Source: Actinomycetota bacterium (GTDB taxonomy: Bacteria > Actinomycetota > Thermoleophilia > Gaiellales > Gaiellaceae). From it: 53,766 nucleotides of DNA. Below, piece after piece: positions 16,594 through 27,809 of this stretch. The notes beneath the pieces were generated by a model. That model had not been told where the DNA came from. It worked only from the letters and a program-made list of their open reading frames with translations, and did not search any database. Numbering within the stretch: the first letter of the stretch is position 1; every line of letters starts with the position of its first letter. The DNA lies in NCBI GenBank assembly GCA_003132665.1, contig PKYN01000015.1, positions 1-53,766 on the forward strand. Reading direction: 5' to 3'. Made by a program: the position numbers and the translations under genes.

Positions 16594-18201
16594 ATGTTCG
16601 GTCGCACGACAGTCCTAATCGCGCTCTTCGTTGCTCTTGCGCTTCCCGCGGCGGCGCCCGCGCGGCAAGCTGGCTCCGCGAAAGCCCCGATCGGCCTCAG
16701 GGCCTTCCTGCTGCGCTACGAAGAGCCGGTGAGCCACAATTTCTCGAGGACGCCGTCCTTCGGCTGGAAGTCGGTTCCCAAGGCCACCAGCTACGAGTTT
16801 CAGCTGGCCACATCCGACCAATTTCGCGAGAACAGCCTCCTGTGGAGCGCTACCGGATTGAAGCTCCCCGGCACCTCGGTGCCGCTGGCTCTTCCCTGGA
16901 TCACCGGCAAGCCTTATTCGCTCTTCGCGCGGGTGCGAGCAAGGCTGGAGCACGGGACGACGCCCTGGAGTGATGACTTCGGGTTCAACGTTCGCTGGAC
17001 GGAGATCCCGGACAGGCTTCCGGCGCCGAACGGGTTGCTGCGCTGGACTCCGATCGATGGCGCGACCTCGTACGAAGTGTGGGGTGTCAACATCCATGGT
17101 TGGACCAAATCGCACTATGTGGCCACGAACGTATCGGATATGCGCGACTGGTTCAGCTTCCATTCCGATGCAAGTTGGGTTGGGACAGTCACTTGGCGCG
17201 TACGGGCTGTGCGAGCTACCTATGGGACGAGCACGAATGGCGAGCCGACGACGACCTATGGTCGCTGGTCGCCTGTCTTCGTCACAAATGCCACTCCGCC
17301 AAGTGCATCGGCCATAACGCTCGGTGGGACATATTCCGACACCGTTGGAACAGCGGCGGACCCCGCGGTGCACGCGCTCATGCCCGGTTTCAGCTGGACC
17401 GGGATTCCCAACTCCGACGGTACCGATCTCTACCGGGCCTATGTCTTCTCGGACAACAGGTGTGTCGATCCCGTAATGGTCGGGTCGGTCGTCGGCAGTC
17501 CCGCCTGGGTGCCACGCATGTCGGGAGCGCTGGTATTACCCAGGAACACTGACGATCTCGGAAAAGTCATGGCAGGAGCGATCATGTCCAAAGACGGGAG
17601 TCAAGGAGTGACTCTCGACGCCTCTGGCCATCTAGCGCCTGCGAACGAAACGGGCGACCCGACCGCGAGGCTGGATCTCTGGGACCGCAAGTGGCCGGGC
17701 GGTACCTATTACTGGACGGCTGTTCGCGTTGAAATAACCATTGACCCAGTAACAAAAGTGGTCGGGTACATAGACGCCGAAGACCCCCAAGATGCCTGCG
17801 CTTCCGGGCGTATGGGGTCGTTCGGTAAGGTCAGCCAGGCCATTCCGACCGACGGAACGAACGCGTTTATCACGGGTCTTTCGCGGACTGGGCGCATGAC
17901 CAGTTCGCGGGTGAGTCACTCTCCTCTAATGTGGGGAACGCCGCTCATCACCTGGCAGCCGGTGCTGGGAGCGGGTGGGTATGAGGTGCAGCTGAGCCAC
18001 AGCAACAATCCCTTCCAATCCGTCGGAAACTCGATCCTCACTCCGGTCACCTCGGTCGTTCTCTCGCCTGAGCCGGGCACCTGGTACTACAGGGTGCGCG
18101 GTCTCAATCTTCAGATGCCGACTGGCGCAAAGGGAATGAGCTGGTCGAACGTGCGCGTGGTGCGGATCGGCAAGCCCAGCTTCCGCGTCGTGCGAAGGTA
18201 A
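16594..18201 (+). CDS. Secreted protein with FN3-like repeats
   Basis: 535 aa. An N-terminal signal peptide (MFGRTTVLIALFVALALPA, cleavage likely near APA-RQ) marks it for export. Several repeats share the pattern aromatic-x-W-x-x-V/I-x-x-A-x-x-Y-E-V/F: FGWKSVPKATSYEFQLATS near residue 57, LRWTPIDGATSYEVWGV near 150, a weaker FSWTGIPNSDG near 265, and ITWQPVLGAGGYEVQLSHS near 470. This pattern is typical of fibronectin type III-like beta sandwiches. No catalytic domain is seen, so it may be an adhesion or surface protein. Codon use is less GC-biased than in the metabolic neighbours, which could mean faster evolution or transfer. The ATG at 16594 is chosen for the signal peptide. Confidence 0.72.
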   Translation: MFGRTTVLIALFVALALPAAAPARQAGSAKAPIGLRAFLLRYEEPVSHNFSRTPSFGWKSVPKATSYEFQLATSDQFRENSLLWSATGLKLPGTSVPLALPWITGKPYSLFARVRARLEHGTTPWSDDFGFNVRWTEIPDRLPAPNGLLRWTPIDGATSYEVWGVNIHGWTKSHYVATNVSDMRDWFSFHSDASWVGTVTWRVRAVRATYGTSTNGEPTTTYGRWSPVFVTNATPPSASAITLGGTYSDTVGTAADPAVHALMPGFSWTGIPNSDGTDLYRAYVFSDNRCVDPVMVGSVVGSPAWVPRMSGALVLPRNTDDLGKVMAGAIMSKDGSQGVTLDASGHLAPANETGDPTARLDLWDRKWPGGTYYWTAVRVEITIDPVTKVVGYIDAEDPQDACASGRMGSFGKVSQAIPTDGTNAFITGLSRTGRMTSSRVSHSPLMWGTPLITWQPVLGAGGYEVQLSHSNNPFQSVGNSILTPVTSVVLSPEPGTWYYRVRGLNLQMPTGAKGMSWSNVRVVRIGKPSFRVVRR

Positions 18202-18219
18202 GCGCCCGCCGCCTCGCGG

Positions 18220-19431
18220 CTACTTCTCCAGCAGTCGGTGCTCTTCACGGCGCCTGCGAGCCCGAATCAATAGCGCGGCAACCGCCGCCAGCAGGATGAA
18301 CGGCGAGGCGACGATGAGCCCTGTGGCGGCCCAGGAGATCTCCGAGGAGAGTCCGTTCCAGGCCCGGTCGATCGCCTTGTGGATGCGGCTGGGCGAGGTG
18401 GGCAGCTTGGGCAGGTCGCCGGTCGTGAGTGTCAGCGTGATCGTCGCCAGCCGGCCGCGGAGGATGTCCTTCGTGCGCTGTGTTCTCAGCGAGCTCAGCC
18501 GGGCGCGGTCGCGAGCGAGCTCGATCTGCAGCTGCGAGCGCGCCTGGGGCGTGAGCGTCTGCTGGCTCAGCGTCTGCTCGAGCGAGGCGATCTCGCGCTT
18601 CAGCGCCTGGATGCTCTTGCCCTGGGCGGTGACCGTCGCCTTGACGTCCTCGAGCGAGCTCTGCTGGCTCAAGATCTTGCCCAACCCGGAGATGGCGATC
18701 AGCGCGTCCTGCGAGCGCGCAGCGGGCACCTTGAGCACGAGATAAGAGATGGCGACACCGCGGCTGGGCACGTTCGTCCGCGTCGATACGACATAGCCGC
18801 TCAGCCTGCGCGCAATCTTCATCGCCTCGGCCGTCTTGCTAGAGAGTTCGTCGCTGCTCTTGACCTTGAGGGTCAGGACGGCGCGCAGCTCGGCGAGGCG
18901 GTTGCCGCTGGTGATCGAGGCGAGATTGGCGCGTTGTTTCGTACTCGTTGCGGTGGAGGGAGCGGGTACAGAACCGCTTGCGGCCGCATGCTTCGCTGGA
19001 ACAAACTCCTTGTATTGGTCGACGCCCTTAGCGGCGTTGGTTTGGCCGGTAGGCGCTCCGAACTCGTCGTATCCCTTGGTGGTCGTCGATAGTGCTGAGC
19101 CGTACGGATCGACGCTAGTGAGCTCTCCATATTGCGTGCCCGGTGTGATCAAACGAACGGCTCTTTTCGAAGCGACCGTGTTTGACGATTGCAGCTCGCC
19201 GTGAACGATCGCCCCGGCGACGGCGAGAGCCAGCGCCGCCGCCAGCGCGAACACCAGCTTGCGCCTGCCGAACTGGATTCGAGTCGGGCGCGATCGCCGG
19301 GCGGCGCCGCGTTCCGCCAGGCGCTCGACGCGGGAGACGAGATTGTCGGACGGACGCGGGCGATGCTTGCGCAACTCGCGCGCCGTCTTCTCGGCGCGAT
19401 CGCGTGGGTTTTCGTTCTCAGGCCTCGACAT
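18220..19431 (-). CDS. DUF4349-domain membrane protein, partner of the ECF sigma factor
   Basis: 403 aa. A basic cytosolic N-terminus (residues 1-54) precedes a membrane helix at about 58-76 (LVFALAAALALAVAGAIV). Then comes a long extracytoplasmic part typical of DUF4349 (AEMK-type alpha/beta segment; SYLVLKVPAARSQDALIAI), a coiled coil (IQALKREIASLEQTL to DRARLSSLRTQ), and a second helix near 365-385 with a basic tail. The position directly after an ECF sigma gene, with a 14-base overlap, suggests it acts as anti-sigma or as the sensing partner. A zinc-binding anti-sigma motif is not visible. It converges on the secreted repeat protein at 18201. Confidence 0.75.
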   Translation of the reverse strand: MSRPENENPRDRAEKTARELRKHRPRPSDNLVSRVERLAERGAARRSRPTRIQFGRRKLVFALAAALALAVAGAIVHGELQSSNTVASKRAVRLITPGTQYGELTSVDPYGSALSTTTKGYDEFGAPTGQTNAAKGVDQYKEFVPAKHAAASGSVPAPSTATSTKQRANLASITSGNRLAELRAVLTLKVKSSDELSSKTAEAMKIARRLSGYVVSTRTNVPSRGVAISYLVLKVPAARSQDALIAISGLGKILSQQSSLEDVKATVTAQGKSIQALKREIASLEQTLSQQTLTPQARSQLQIELARDRARLSSLRTQRTKDILRGRLATITLTLTTGDLPKLPTSPSRIHKAIDRAWNGLSSEISWAATGLIVASPFILLAAVAALLIRARRRREEHRLLEK

Positions 19432-19936
19432 CGCTGGCCACCCTTTCTGAAAGCTTCTCCAGCGCCCGGCTCAAACGCATCGAGCAGGCGCTGCGACTGA
19501 TACCGAGGAAACGCGCGACCGTCTCGGCGTCCCACTCCAGCAGGACGCGCAGGGCGATCACCTCGCGCTCACCGGCGGAGAGCGAGGCCAGCGCCGACTC
19601 CAGCTCGTGCGAGAGACCGTCGCCGAAGCCCGGCTCGGCGATCTCGAACTCCTGCCTGAGCGCGTAGGCGTCCTCGCGGCGGCGGCGGCGATCCTCGGCG
19701 CGGAAGTGGTCGAGGGCCACGCTGCGCGCGATCGCGCAAAGCCAGGTTCTCGCGCTCGCCCGGCGCGGGTCGAAGCGGGCCCAGTTGCGCAGTGCCTTCT
19801 CGAAGGCGGTCGCGGTCAGGTCCTCGGCGACCGAACGGTTCCCGACCAGGTAGGCGACGTAGGCGTGCACGTCGCCAAGGTGATCGCGCGCGGCCTGCGC
19901 AAAGTCCGGTCTCCTCTCGAGTGCTGCCACGGTCAC
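19418..19936 (-). CDS. ECF RNA polymerase sigma factor
   Basis: 172 aa. Region 2 spans about residues 13-85 (HVYAYLVGNRSVAEDLTATAF-like helix; ARFDPRRASARTWLCAIARSVALDHFR). Region 4 spans about 110-165 (LASLSAGEREVIALRVLLEWDAETVARFLGIS). It directs RNA polymerase to stress or envelope promoters. It overlaps the DUF4349 membrane protein gene by 14 bases, which fits a sigma/anti-sigma cassette. The GTG/ATG region at 19936 starts just before the helical region 2. Upstream lies a 345-base gap with the second REP-like hairpin. Confidence 0.92.
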   Translation of the reverse strand: MTVAALERRPDFAQAARDHLGDVHAYVAYLVGNRSVAEDLTATAFEKALRNWARFDPRRASARTWLCAIARSVALDHFRAEDRRRRREDAYALRQEFEIAEPGFGDGLSHELESALASLSAGEREVIALRVLLEWDAETVARFLGISRSACSMRLSRALEKLSERVASDVEA

Positions 19937-20103
19937 GTCGTTTATACGTCAGCGGGGCCGCGCCGCGTCACAACTACGTGAGCCGCCGGCGGTTCGCGCG
20001 AGCTCCGGTTGAAGACTCGACTCCACCTCGAGCACCGCTGGGGCATCGGTGCCGCAAACACCGCGGGCCTCGAGCGCCCACTCCGCAAAGAGGCCCGTGT
20101 ACC

Positions 20104-20130
20104 GCCGCAGCCGACATGTGCGGCTGCGGC
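20104..20130. repeat. REP-like intergenic hairpin, copy 2
   Basis: GCCGCAGCCG at 20104-20113 pairs perfectly with CGGCTGCGGC at 20121-20130 around ACATGTG. Downstream at about 20204 is TAGGAGCAGACG, also found after copy 3. The whole 19937-20281 gap has no convincing gene. It holds this hairpin, a second imperfect stem-loop near 20209-20237 and the zwf terminator. Confidence 0.6.
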
Positions 20131-20252
20131 TCACGAACGCCCTGTTCCAGACGATACGAACCCCACAAAGCAAATCGCCCACTCTCGCCATCTTCGTAGG
20201 AGCAGACGCTGAGTGAGCGCCGAAGGCGCGCTCAGCGCTTCGACAAGACCAC

Positions 20253-20279
20253 CCAGGGAAAGTCCCGGACTTTCTCTGG
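20253..20279 (-). terminator. Terminator after zwf
   Basis: The arm CCAGGGAAAGT (20253-20263) pairs with ACTTTCTCTGG (20269-20279) with one wobble, around CCCGG. It lies three bases after the zwf TAA on the minus strand and closes the pentose-phosphate operon. Like the terminators at 3704 and 32194 it has an AAAGTC/GACTTT step in the stem. Confidence 0.6.
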
Positions 20280-20281
20280 AT

Positions 20282-21799
20282 TTACAGGCACCAGACGCGA
20301 TTGTCGCGCGCCATCAGGGCGTCGGCGCTCTTGGGCCCCTTGCTGCCGGCGGCGTAATTCGGGAAATCGGGTTTCGCGTTTTTCCACTGGGCGACGATGG
20401 AGTCGACGAACGCCCACTGTGCCTCGACCTCGTCGATGCGGGTGAACAGCGTCGCGTCGCCGAGCATCGCATCGAGAATCAGTTTCTCGTACGCCTCCGG
20501 TAGTTGAACGTGGAACACGCGGTCGTACTCGAAATTGAGATGAACGGGCTGGATCGTCATGCCCTGACCCGGCACCTTGGCGCCGATTCGGATCGAGATG
20601 CCCTCGTTGGGCTGGATGTGAATGACTAGCACGTTCGGCCGCAGCCCCTCGCCGGCGATCTCGAGGAAGGGCGGGTGCGGAGCGGGCCGGAAGAGCGCCA
20701 CGATGGTCGTCGAGCGGCTGGAGAGATGCTTGCCGGTGCGCAGATAGAAGGGCGTGCCGGCCCAGCGCCAGTTGTCGACGAAAACCTTGAGCGCGACGTA
20801 GGTTTCGGTGCTGGACTCGGCGGCCACTCCGGGCTCCTCGCGGTAGCCGGGAACCTTCTTGCCGTCGATCTCGCCCGGTCCGTACTGGCCTCGAACGACG
20901 TATGCGGGGTCGGGCGGCGCGATGGCGCGCACGACCTTCACCTTCTCGTTGCGCACGGCGTCGGCCTCGAAATCGGCCGGGGGCTCCATCGCGGTGATCG
21001 CGAGCAGCTGCAGCAGGTGGTTCTGGACGACGTCGCGGACCGCGCCGGCGCTCTCGTAGAAACTGGCCCGGTCCTCGATCCCGATCGACTCGGCGACCGT
21101 GATCTGCACGTTGTCGATGTAGCGCCGGTTCCAGATCGGCTCGAAGATGCCGTTGGCAAAGCGGAACGCGAGTACGTTCTGGACCGTCTCCTTGCCGAGG
21201 TAGTGGTCGATGCGGAAGATCTCGTTCTCCGCGAAGTGCGTGACGATGTCTTCGTTCATCGCCTTGGCGCTCGCGCAATCCCGCCCGAACGGCTTCTCGA
21301 CGATCAGGCGCACCCAGCCTTTTGCTCGCGGCCGCTCTCCGATCTTGTCCACCACCGTGCGGATCGCTGTCGGCGGCACGGCGAGATAGTAGACGCGGTT
21401 TCCCTTGGTGCCGCGCTCCTTGTCGAGGCGCTCAAGCAGCTTCATCACATCGCTTTCGCCACCCTCCGAAGAGAAGTCGGTGGTGACGTAGTGCATCCCG
21501 GAGGCCAGCCGCTCCCAGACGTCCTTGTCCATCGGGTCGCGGCCGAACTCCGTGACGGCCTCGCGCATCTTCTCGCGCCAGGCCTCGGTCGAGCTTTCCG
21601 TTCGCGCGACTCCGACCACAGCGAAGTTCTCGGGCAGGAGACCGCGATACTCGAGCGAGTAGAGAGCCGGGATCAGCTTGCGATGAGTGAGGTCACCGGA
21701 GGCGCCGAAGATCACGAGCGAGCAAGGGTCGGGCGGACGCTCGCTGCCCGATCCTGCGGCAACCGGCGCTTCGACTTCGATCTCGGTCTTCGTGCTCAC
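20282..21799 (-). CDS. zwf: Glucose-6-phosphate 1-dehydrogenase
   Basis: 505 aa from the GTG at 21799, which has GAGAGGAAG about ten bases upstream; the ATG-like start at 21856 is possible but overlaps gnd. The NADP site is VIFGASGDLTHRKL, the catalytic region is RIDHYLGKE and the substrate Lys lies in VEKPFGRD. It makes 6-phosphogluconolactone and NADPH. It is the last gene of a six-gene minus-strand operon with gnd 22 bases upstream. The lactonase (pgl) is not in the operon. Confidence 0.95.
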   Translation of the reverse strand: MSTKTEIEVEAPVAAGSGSERPPDPCSLVIFGASGDLTHRKLIPALYSLEYRGLLPENFAVVGVARTESSTEAWREKMREAVTEFGRDPMDKDVWERLASGMHYVTTDFSSEGGESDVMKLLERLDKERGTKGNRVYYLAVPPTAIRTVVDKIGERPRAKGWVRLIVEKPFGRDCASAKAMNEDIVTHFAENEIFRIDHYLGKETVQNVLAFRFANGIFEPIWNRRYIDNVQITVAESIGIEDRASFYESAGAVRDVVQNHLLQLLAITAMEPPADFEADAVRNEKVKVVRAIAPPDPAYVVRGQYGPGEIDGKKVPGYREEPGVAAESSTETYVALKVFVDNWRWAGTPFYLRTGKHLSSRSTTIVALFRPAPHPPFLEIAGEGLRPNVLVIHIQPNEGISIRIGAKVPGQGMTIQPVHLNFEYDRVFHVQLPEAYEKLILDAMLGDATLFTRIDEVEAQWAFVDSIVAQWKNAKPDFPNYAAGSKGPKSADALMARDNRVWCL

Positions 21800-21821
21800 T
21801 TGGGCGAGCTTCCTCTCCGGA

Positions 21822-22696
<875 letters not shown>

Positions 22697-22700
<4 letters not shown>

Positions 22701-24070
22701 AGCTCCTCCTCCAATCCGATGCGAACTACGGGCCTTCCGTGCTCCTCGAGGGCTGCGAAGTCGCCGGCGGCCTGAGCTCCGATCAGGCGCTTGAACCCGA
22801 AGTCGCGTCCGGGAATCGCCAGCTCCTGGCCCAGGTCGTCCACGACCTGAATGAAAAGACCGTTGGCCTTCCCACCCTTGTGCAACTGGCCGGTCGAGTG
22901 CAGGTAGCGCGGACCGAAGCCACGCGTGACGACGCAGCCGGTTGTTTCGCCTGCGCGCTTGGCCAGAGCGGCGAGCTTCGCGTCGTTCTCGGGCGTCGGA
23001 TCGACGAAGCCGAGAATGGCGATGTAGTCGCCGGGTCCCGCTGCCGCGAGAAGCGCGTCGAGGCTACCGCGCGGCGCGAGATCGGGCTCGGCGCCGGAGG
23101 AAAGAATCGCGCTCGTCCTGTCCTTCGCTTCTTGAACGTTCGGCTGATCGAACGGGTTGATCTCCAGGTAGGCGCCGGCGACGGCAACCGCGAACTCCCA
23201 GCGGAACATCTCTTGCCCGAGCTCGTAGGAGTTCTCGATCCTGAGCTCGACCGCCTCGCGATCGGTGTCACCGGGGAGCTCGCCGGGCGCCGGCACCAGA
23301 CCCTTGCCCTGTTTCCCGGTGGATTCCGCGACGAGTTGTTCGGCCCAGAGCCCGAATCCGCTTGCGTGCTCGGGAATGCAGATCTTGTCGCGTCCCTGGC
23401 GCCAGCCTTCACCGAGCTCCAGCCCAAGTTCCAGACCGGGATTGCCGGTTGTTCCACGGCAGGCTTCGACCATTTCCTCGGCGCGCGAGAGGAATCGCTC
23501 GATATCGACTCCCATCAAGGCGGCCGGAGCGATGCCGAAGGGCGAGAGCGCCGAGAAGCGGCCGCCGATCGTCGGCTCGCCGGCCAGCACCGCCAGGAAA
23601 CCTCGCTCGCGAGCCAGTTTCTCCAGATCGCTACCGGGATCGGTGACGGCGGCAAAGCGCTTGCCGTGCTCGCTTACCAGCGCCCAGAAGTAGTCGAGGT
23701 GCGATCGGGTCTCGATCGTCGAGCCCGATTTAGAGGAGACCAAGTAGAAGGTCGAGGAGGGATCGAGCTCGGAGGCGAGCCGCCGCACGGCCGAGGGATG
23801 AGTCGAGTCGAGCACGTGGAAGCTCGCCGAGCCGAAGGCGAGTCGCATCACCTCGGGCGCCAGGCTCGAACCGCCCATACCCAGGAGCACGACGTTCTCG
23901 ACCCCATCCAGAGCCTGTTCGGCGAAGGCCAGTATCTCGCCCGCCTGGGCAAGCGATCGGGCCGGCGCATCCAGCCAACCGAGCCACTTCTCCTCGCCGC
24001 TCGATGTCCAGAGGGAGGCGTCGCGTGCCCAGATCTTCTCGACCAACTCGTTCGCTGTGAAAGTTCTCAC
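22697..24070 (-). CDS. pgi: Glucose-6-phosphate isomerase
   Basis: 457 aa, shorter than the about 550-aa enterobacterial enzyme. Sugar-phosphate-binding SIS features are GMGGSSLAPEVMRLAFG and SKSGSTIETRSHLDYF, with ESTGKQGKGLVPAPGE and a late HSTGQLHKGGK containing the catalytic His/Lys. It interconverts glucose 6-phosphate and fructose 6-phosphate, closing the pentose-phosphate cycle. Stop and start overlap by 4 bases with gnd and with tal, so translation is coupled on both sides. Fused Tal-Pgi proteins are known in other bacteria; here they are adjacent but separate. Confidence 0.93.
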
Positions 24071-25182
24071 CGACCTACCTCCAGCTTCTTTAGCTTCGTC
24101 TCGATCCCAGTCAGCAGCTCGGCGAAGGAATCTGCGAACTTCTGCACTCCCTCAGCCTCCAATGTGTCCACCACTTCGGCGTAGGAAACTCCCGCCGCCT
24201 CGACCTGCTCGAGCAGGAGCTGCGCCTCGTCGACACCCTGCGCCAGCGTCTCCGCGACGGTGCCGTGATCCTGGAAGGCGCGAACGGTCTCGATCGGCAT
24301 CGTGTTCACGGTGTCGGGGCCGATCAGCTCCGACACGTAGAGAGTGTCGGAGTAGGCTGGATTCTTGGTCGAGGTCGAGGCCCAGAGGCAGCGCTGGGCT
24401 CGGGCGCCCTTCGAAGCCAGGTATTGCCAGCGCTCACTGGAGAACACTTCCTGGAAGTGGCGGTAGGCCAGCTTCGCGTTGGCCACGGCCAGCTTTCCGC
24501 GCAGGGCCAGCGCGGCGGGAGTGCCAACTTGCTCGAGGCGCTTGTCGGCTTCGCTGTCGACGCGCGAGACGAAGAAGCTGGCCACCGAGTTGATCTTGCT
24601 GACATCGCCGGCTGCGGCGATACGCCGCTCGAGCCCGCGCAGGTAGGCGTCCACGACCTCGGTATAGCGCTGGAGCGAGAAGATAAGCGTGATGTTGACC
24701 GAGTGGCCGGCGGCGATCGCGTCTTCGATCGCCGGCAGGCCGGGGCGGGTGGCTGGGATCTTGACGTACAAGTTGGGGCGATCGATGTCGCTGTGGAAGC
24801 GGAGAGTCTGCTCGTACGTGCGCTCGCTGTCGTAGGCGAGCGTGGGATCGACCTCGATCGAGACGTAGCCGTCGAGGCCCGCCGTCTTCTCGTGGACGGG
24901 GCGGAGGAGGTCGCAGGCTTGCCTGACGTCGTTCTCCGCCAAGCGGAAGAAGATCTCGCGCGTGTCGCCATCGAGCGAGGCCAGCTCGCGCAGCTCGGTG
25001 TCGTACCAGTCGCCCTCGGCGAGCGCCTTCTGGAAGATGGTCGGGTTGCTCGTGACCCCGCTCACGGAATCCTCGCGAATCAGCCGCTCGAGCTCGCCGG
25101 TCTCGAGCATCTCGCGCGAGAGCGAGTCGATCCAGATGCTCTGGCCCAGCTCCGCTAATTGCTGCAGCCTGCTCTTCGCCAT
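24067..25182 (-). CDS. tal: Transaldolase
   Basis: 371 aa, the longer actinobacterial-type transaldolase. Features are SIWIDSLSREML at the N-terminus, GVTSNPTIFQKALAEG, the Schiff-base Lys in NLYVKIPATRPGLPAI, VNITLIFSLQRY and CLWASTSTKNPAYSD. It moves a dihydroxyacetone unit between sugar phosphates. It overlaps pgi by 4 bases and lies 49 bases after rpiB in the same operon. Confidence 0.95.
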   Translation of the reverse strand: MAKSRLQQLAELGQSIWIDSLSREMLETGELERLIREDSVSGVTSNPTIFQKALAEGDWYDTELRELASLDGDTREIFFRLAENDVRQACDLLRPVHEKTAGLDGYVSIEVDPTLAYDSERTYEQTLRFHSDIDRPNLYVKIPATRPGLPAIEDAIAAGHSVNITLIFSLQRYTEVVDAYLRGLERRIAAAGDVSKINSVASFFVSRVDSEADKRLEQVGTPAALALRGKLAVANAKLAYRHFQEVFSSERWQYLASKGARAQRCLWASTSTKNPAYSDTLYVSELIGPDTVNTMPIETVRAFQDHGTVAETLAQGVDEAQLLLEQVEAAGVSYAEVVDTLEAEGVQKFADSFAELLTGIETKLKKLEVGR

Positions 25183-25231
25183 CGGTTTCTCCCTCAGATT
25201 GGTTTGTTTCTCAAACTGAGCTTCTGCCCGT

Positions 25232-25702
25232 TTACGCGATATCTCGTGCGGCGTCGCGTGCCATCTGCTCGACCTTTTCCAGCCGCGCCGCGTAGCGAGG
25301 ATCGCTCTCGTTGAAGCGCGCGCCCAAGAAGGCCGTCACCAACTCGCTCGCGAGCGCGTCCCCGACGATCTCCGAGCCCAGGCAGAGGACGTTCATGTCG
25401 TCGTGCTCCACGCCCTGATGAGCCGAGTAGGCGTCGTGACAGATCGCGGCGCGGATGCCCGGCAATTTCGAGGCGGCCACGCAGGCGCCCACTCCTGAGC
25501 CGCAGACGAGTATTCCGCGCTGCGCCCTGGCCGAGCGAATCTGCTCGGCAACATCCCAGGCCTGGTCGGGGTAGTCGACGCGAACGCTCGCATCTTCGAC
25601 TCCCAGGTCGATCGCCTCGCAGCCGGCCTGCGCGACGGCTCCGAGGACGGCTTCGCGCAGTTTGACGCCTCGGTGATCGAACGCGACGGCGACCTTCATC
25701 AT
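25232..25702 (-). CDS. rpiB: Ribose-5-phosphate isomerase B
   Basis: 156 aa of the RpiB/LacAB family: AFDHRGVKLREAV at the N-terminus, the catalytic loop CGSGVGACVAASK and the HDAYSAHQGVEHDDMNVLCLG block. It interconverts ribulose 5-phosphate and ribose 5-phosphate. Two ATG codons are adjacent; AAGGAG is 3 bases before the first (25702) and 6 before the second (25699), so the second may be used. The longer frame upstream is transketolase DNA read out of frame. Twenty bases separate it from the transketolase stop. Confidence 0.93.
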   Translation of the reverse strand: MMKVAVAFDHRGVKLREAVLGAVAQAGCEAIDLGVEDASVRVDYPDQAWDVAEQIRSARAQRGILVCGSGVGACVAASKLPGIRAAICHDAYSAHQGVEHDDMNVLCLGSEIVGDALASELVTAFLGARFNESDPRYAARLEKVEQMARDAARDIA

Positions 25703-25722
25703 CTTCTCCTTCGGGAGGTTGT

Positions 25723-27744
25723 TCACGAAACTCGCGCCAGTAGTGCCTGGGCCTGGGCCGCGACGTTCTCGGCGGTGAAGCCGAATCGCTTCATCAACTC
25801 GTCGCCGGGGGCCGAAGCGCCGAAGTGGTCGATCGCCACGGAAGCGCCTCGATCGCCGACCCAGCGCTGCCAGCCGAGCGAGATCCCAGCCTCGACCGAG
25901 AGCCGGGCCGATACCTCGGAGGGAAGAACGCTTTCGCGGTACTCCTCGCTCTGCAGCTCGAACAGCTCCCAGCAAGGCATCGAAACGACCCGCGACCGAA
26001 CGCCCTGCTCGAGCAGCGCCTTCGCGGCTTCGAGAGCCGCGGCCACCTCCGACCCGGTGGCGATGAAGATCAGTTCGGGCTGTTTCGTCTCGTCGGCCTG
26101 CCAGAGAACGTAGGCGCCGCGCTCGACGCTCGCTGCGGCCCCAAGCTCCGCCCGATCGAGCACGGGAAGCTTCTGTCTGGTCAGTGCCAGCACGACCGGA
26201 CCGTCCTTGCGCTCCATGGCGACCTTCCAGGCCCACGAAACCTCGTTGGCGTCGGCCGGCCTGACGAACCAGAGATTCGGAATGGCGCGCAGCGCCATGT
26301 AGTGCTCGATCGGCTGGTGTGTCGGGCCGTCCTCTCCGACTCCGATCGAGTCGTGTGAGTAGATCCAGAGCGCCGGCACGCGGCCGAGCGCCGACAGCCG
26401 GATCGCCGGTCGCATGTAGTCGGAGAAGATGAGGAAAGTCGAGCCGTAGGGCTTGACCATCCCGCCGTGCAGGGCGATGCCGTTGACGATCCCGCCCATG
26501 GCGTGCTCGCGCACGCCGAAGGCGATGTTGCGACCGGAATGCGTCGCGGCGAAGATGCCCGCGCCCGGGAACTCCGTCTTGACCGACTCGGACAGGTCGG
26601 CCGAGCCGCCGATCATCGTCGGCGTGTAGGGCTCGAGCGCCTGCATCACCTTGTGGCTGGCGTCGCGCGTCGCCATCGCGTTTCCTTCGCCGCTCTCGAA
26701 CTCGGGCAATGCCTGCTGCCAGCCGGGCTTCGCCTCTCCGCTCCAGGCCTGATCCCAGTCCTCGCGGACCTCCGGGAACGCGATGCTCCAGCGCTCGAAG
26801 CGCTCGCGCCAGGCTGCCTCGAGTGCGGCGCCGCGCTCGAGCTGGCTCATGTGCGGGTACACCTCGTCGGGCACGAAGAAATCTTTGTCGGGATCGGCGC
26901 CGAGCGCGACCTTGGCCGCGCGCACCTCTTCGGGTCCGAGTGGCGCTCCATGCGCTTTGGCAGTGTCGACGAGGTGAGGGGCGCCGTAACCGATGTGCGA
27001 TCTCACGACCACGAGCGAGGGCCGCTCGTGCTCGGCCTTGGCTGCCTCGATCGCTTGATCGAGCTCGGTGAAGTCGTTGGCATCGTCGGCCCACTGCACG
27101 TGCCAGCCTTGGGCCTCTAGCCGGCGGCCCGGGTTGTCGACGCTGAACGAGATCGAGGTGGCGCCGTCGATCGTGATGCGGTTGGCGTCGTAGAAGAAGA
27201 TCAGCTTCCCCAGGCCGAGCTGGCCGGCGAGGGACGCGGCTTCGCTGGAGATTCCCTCCATCAAGTCGCCGTCGGAGCAGATGACGTAGACGTTGTGATC
27301 GACGATCTCGTGCGCGGGGCGGTTGAAGCGGTCGGCGAGGAAGCGCTCGGCGATGGCGAAGCCGACGGCGTTGGAGAATCCCGCCCCGAGCGGGCCGGTG
27401 GTCGTCTCGACGCCCGGGGTCATGAAGTGCTCGGGATGGCCCGGCGCGCGCGACTCCCACTGACGGAACTGCTTCAGGTCGTCGAGGCTGAGGTCGTAGC
27501 CGCTCAGATGCAGCGCCGCGTACTGCAGGATGCAGGCGTGCCCGGCCGAGAGGACGAAACGGTCGCGGTTCGGCCAATCGGGGTTGGCCGGGTTGTGCCG
27601 CAGATGCTTCGTGTAGAGCAGATAGGCGAGCGGCGCCAGCGCCATGGCCGTACCCGGATGACCCGAATTGGCCTTCTGTACAGCGTCCATCGCCAGCGTG
27701 CGGAAGGCGAGGATCGATTGCGCGCGTATGTCCGTTTTTGCCAC
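25723..27744 (-). CDS. tkt: Transketolase
   Basis: 673 aa, full length. The N-terminus has [19 protein letters not shown]. The thiamine diphosphate motif is [33 protein letters not shown], the pyrimidine domain has [18 protein letters not shown], and the C-terminal domain starts [11 protein letters not shown]. It is the first gene of the pentose-phosphate operon. The GTG at 27744 is preceded by TAGGAGCAAA. The 212 bases upstream contain a perfect hairpin but no obvious promoter. Confidence 0.96.
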   Translation of the reverse strand: MAKTDIRAQSILAFRTLAMDAVQKANSGHPGTAMALAPLAYLLYTKHLRHNPANPDWPNRDRFVLSAGHACILQYAALHLSGYDLSLDDLKQFRQWESRAPGHPEHFMTPGVETTTGPLGAGFSNAVGFAIAERFLADRFNRPAHEIVDHNVYVICSDGDLMEGISSEAASLAGQLGLGKLIFFYDANRITIDGATSISFSVDNPGRRLEAQGWHVQWADDANDFTELDQAIEAAKAEHERPSLVVVRSHIGYGAPHLVDTAKAHGAPLGPEEVRAAKVALGADPDKDFFVPDEVYPHMSQLERGAALEAAWRERFERWSIAFPEVREDWDQAWSGEAKPGWQQALPEFESGEGNAMATRDASHKVMQALEPYTPTMIGGSADLSESVKTEFPGAGIFAATHSGRNIAFGVREHAMGGIVNGIALHGGMVKPYGSTFLIFSDYMRPAIRLSALGRVPALWIYSHDSIGVGEDGPTHQPIEHYMALRAIPNLWFVRPADANEVSWAWKVAMERKDGPVVLALTRQKLPVLDRAELGAAASVERGAYVLWQADETKQPELIFIATGSEVAAALEAAKALLEQGVRSRVVSMPCWELFELQSEEYRESVLPSEVSARLSVEAGISLGWQRWVGDRGASVAIDHFGASAPGDELMKRFGFTAENVAAQAQALLARVS

Positions 27745-27809
27745 TTTGCTCCTAGATTGCTCTATTACCCGGTTGCTAAACGATATGCATCAGGACGGAG
27801 GCGCGGAAC

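Noticed and set aside
25703..27577. Long N-terminal extension of the rpiB frame
   Set aside because: The bases encode transketolase in another frame. The extension is Arg-rich and unlike any protein, and RpiB homology starts at the ATG pair near 25700.
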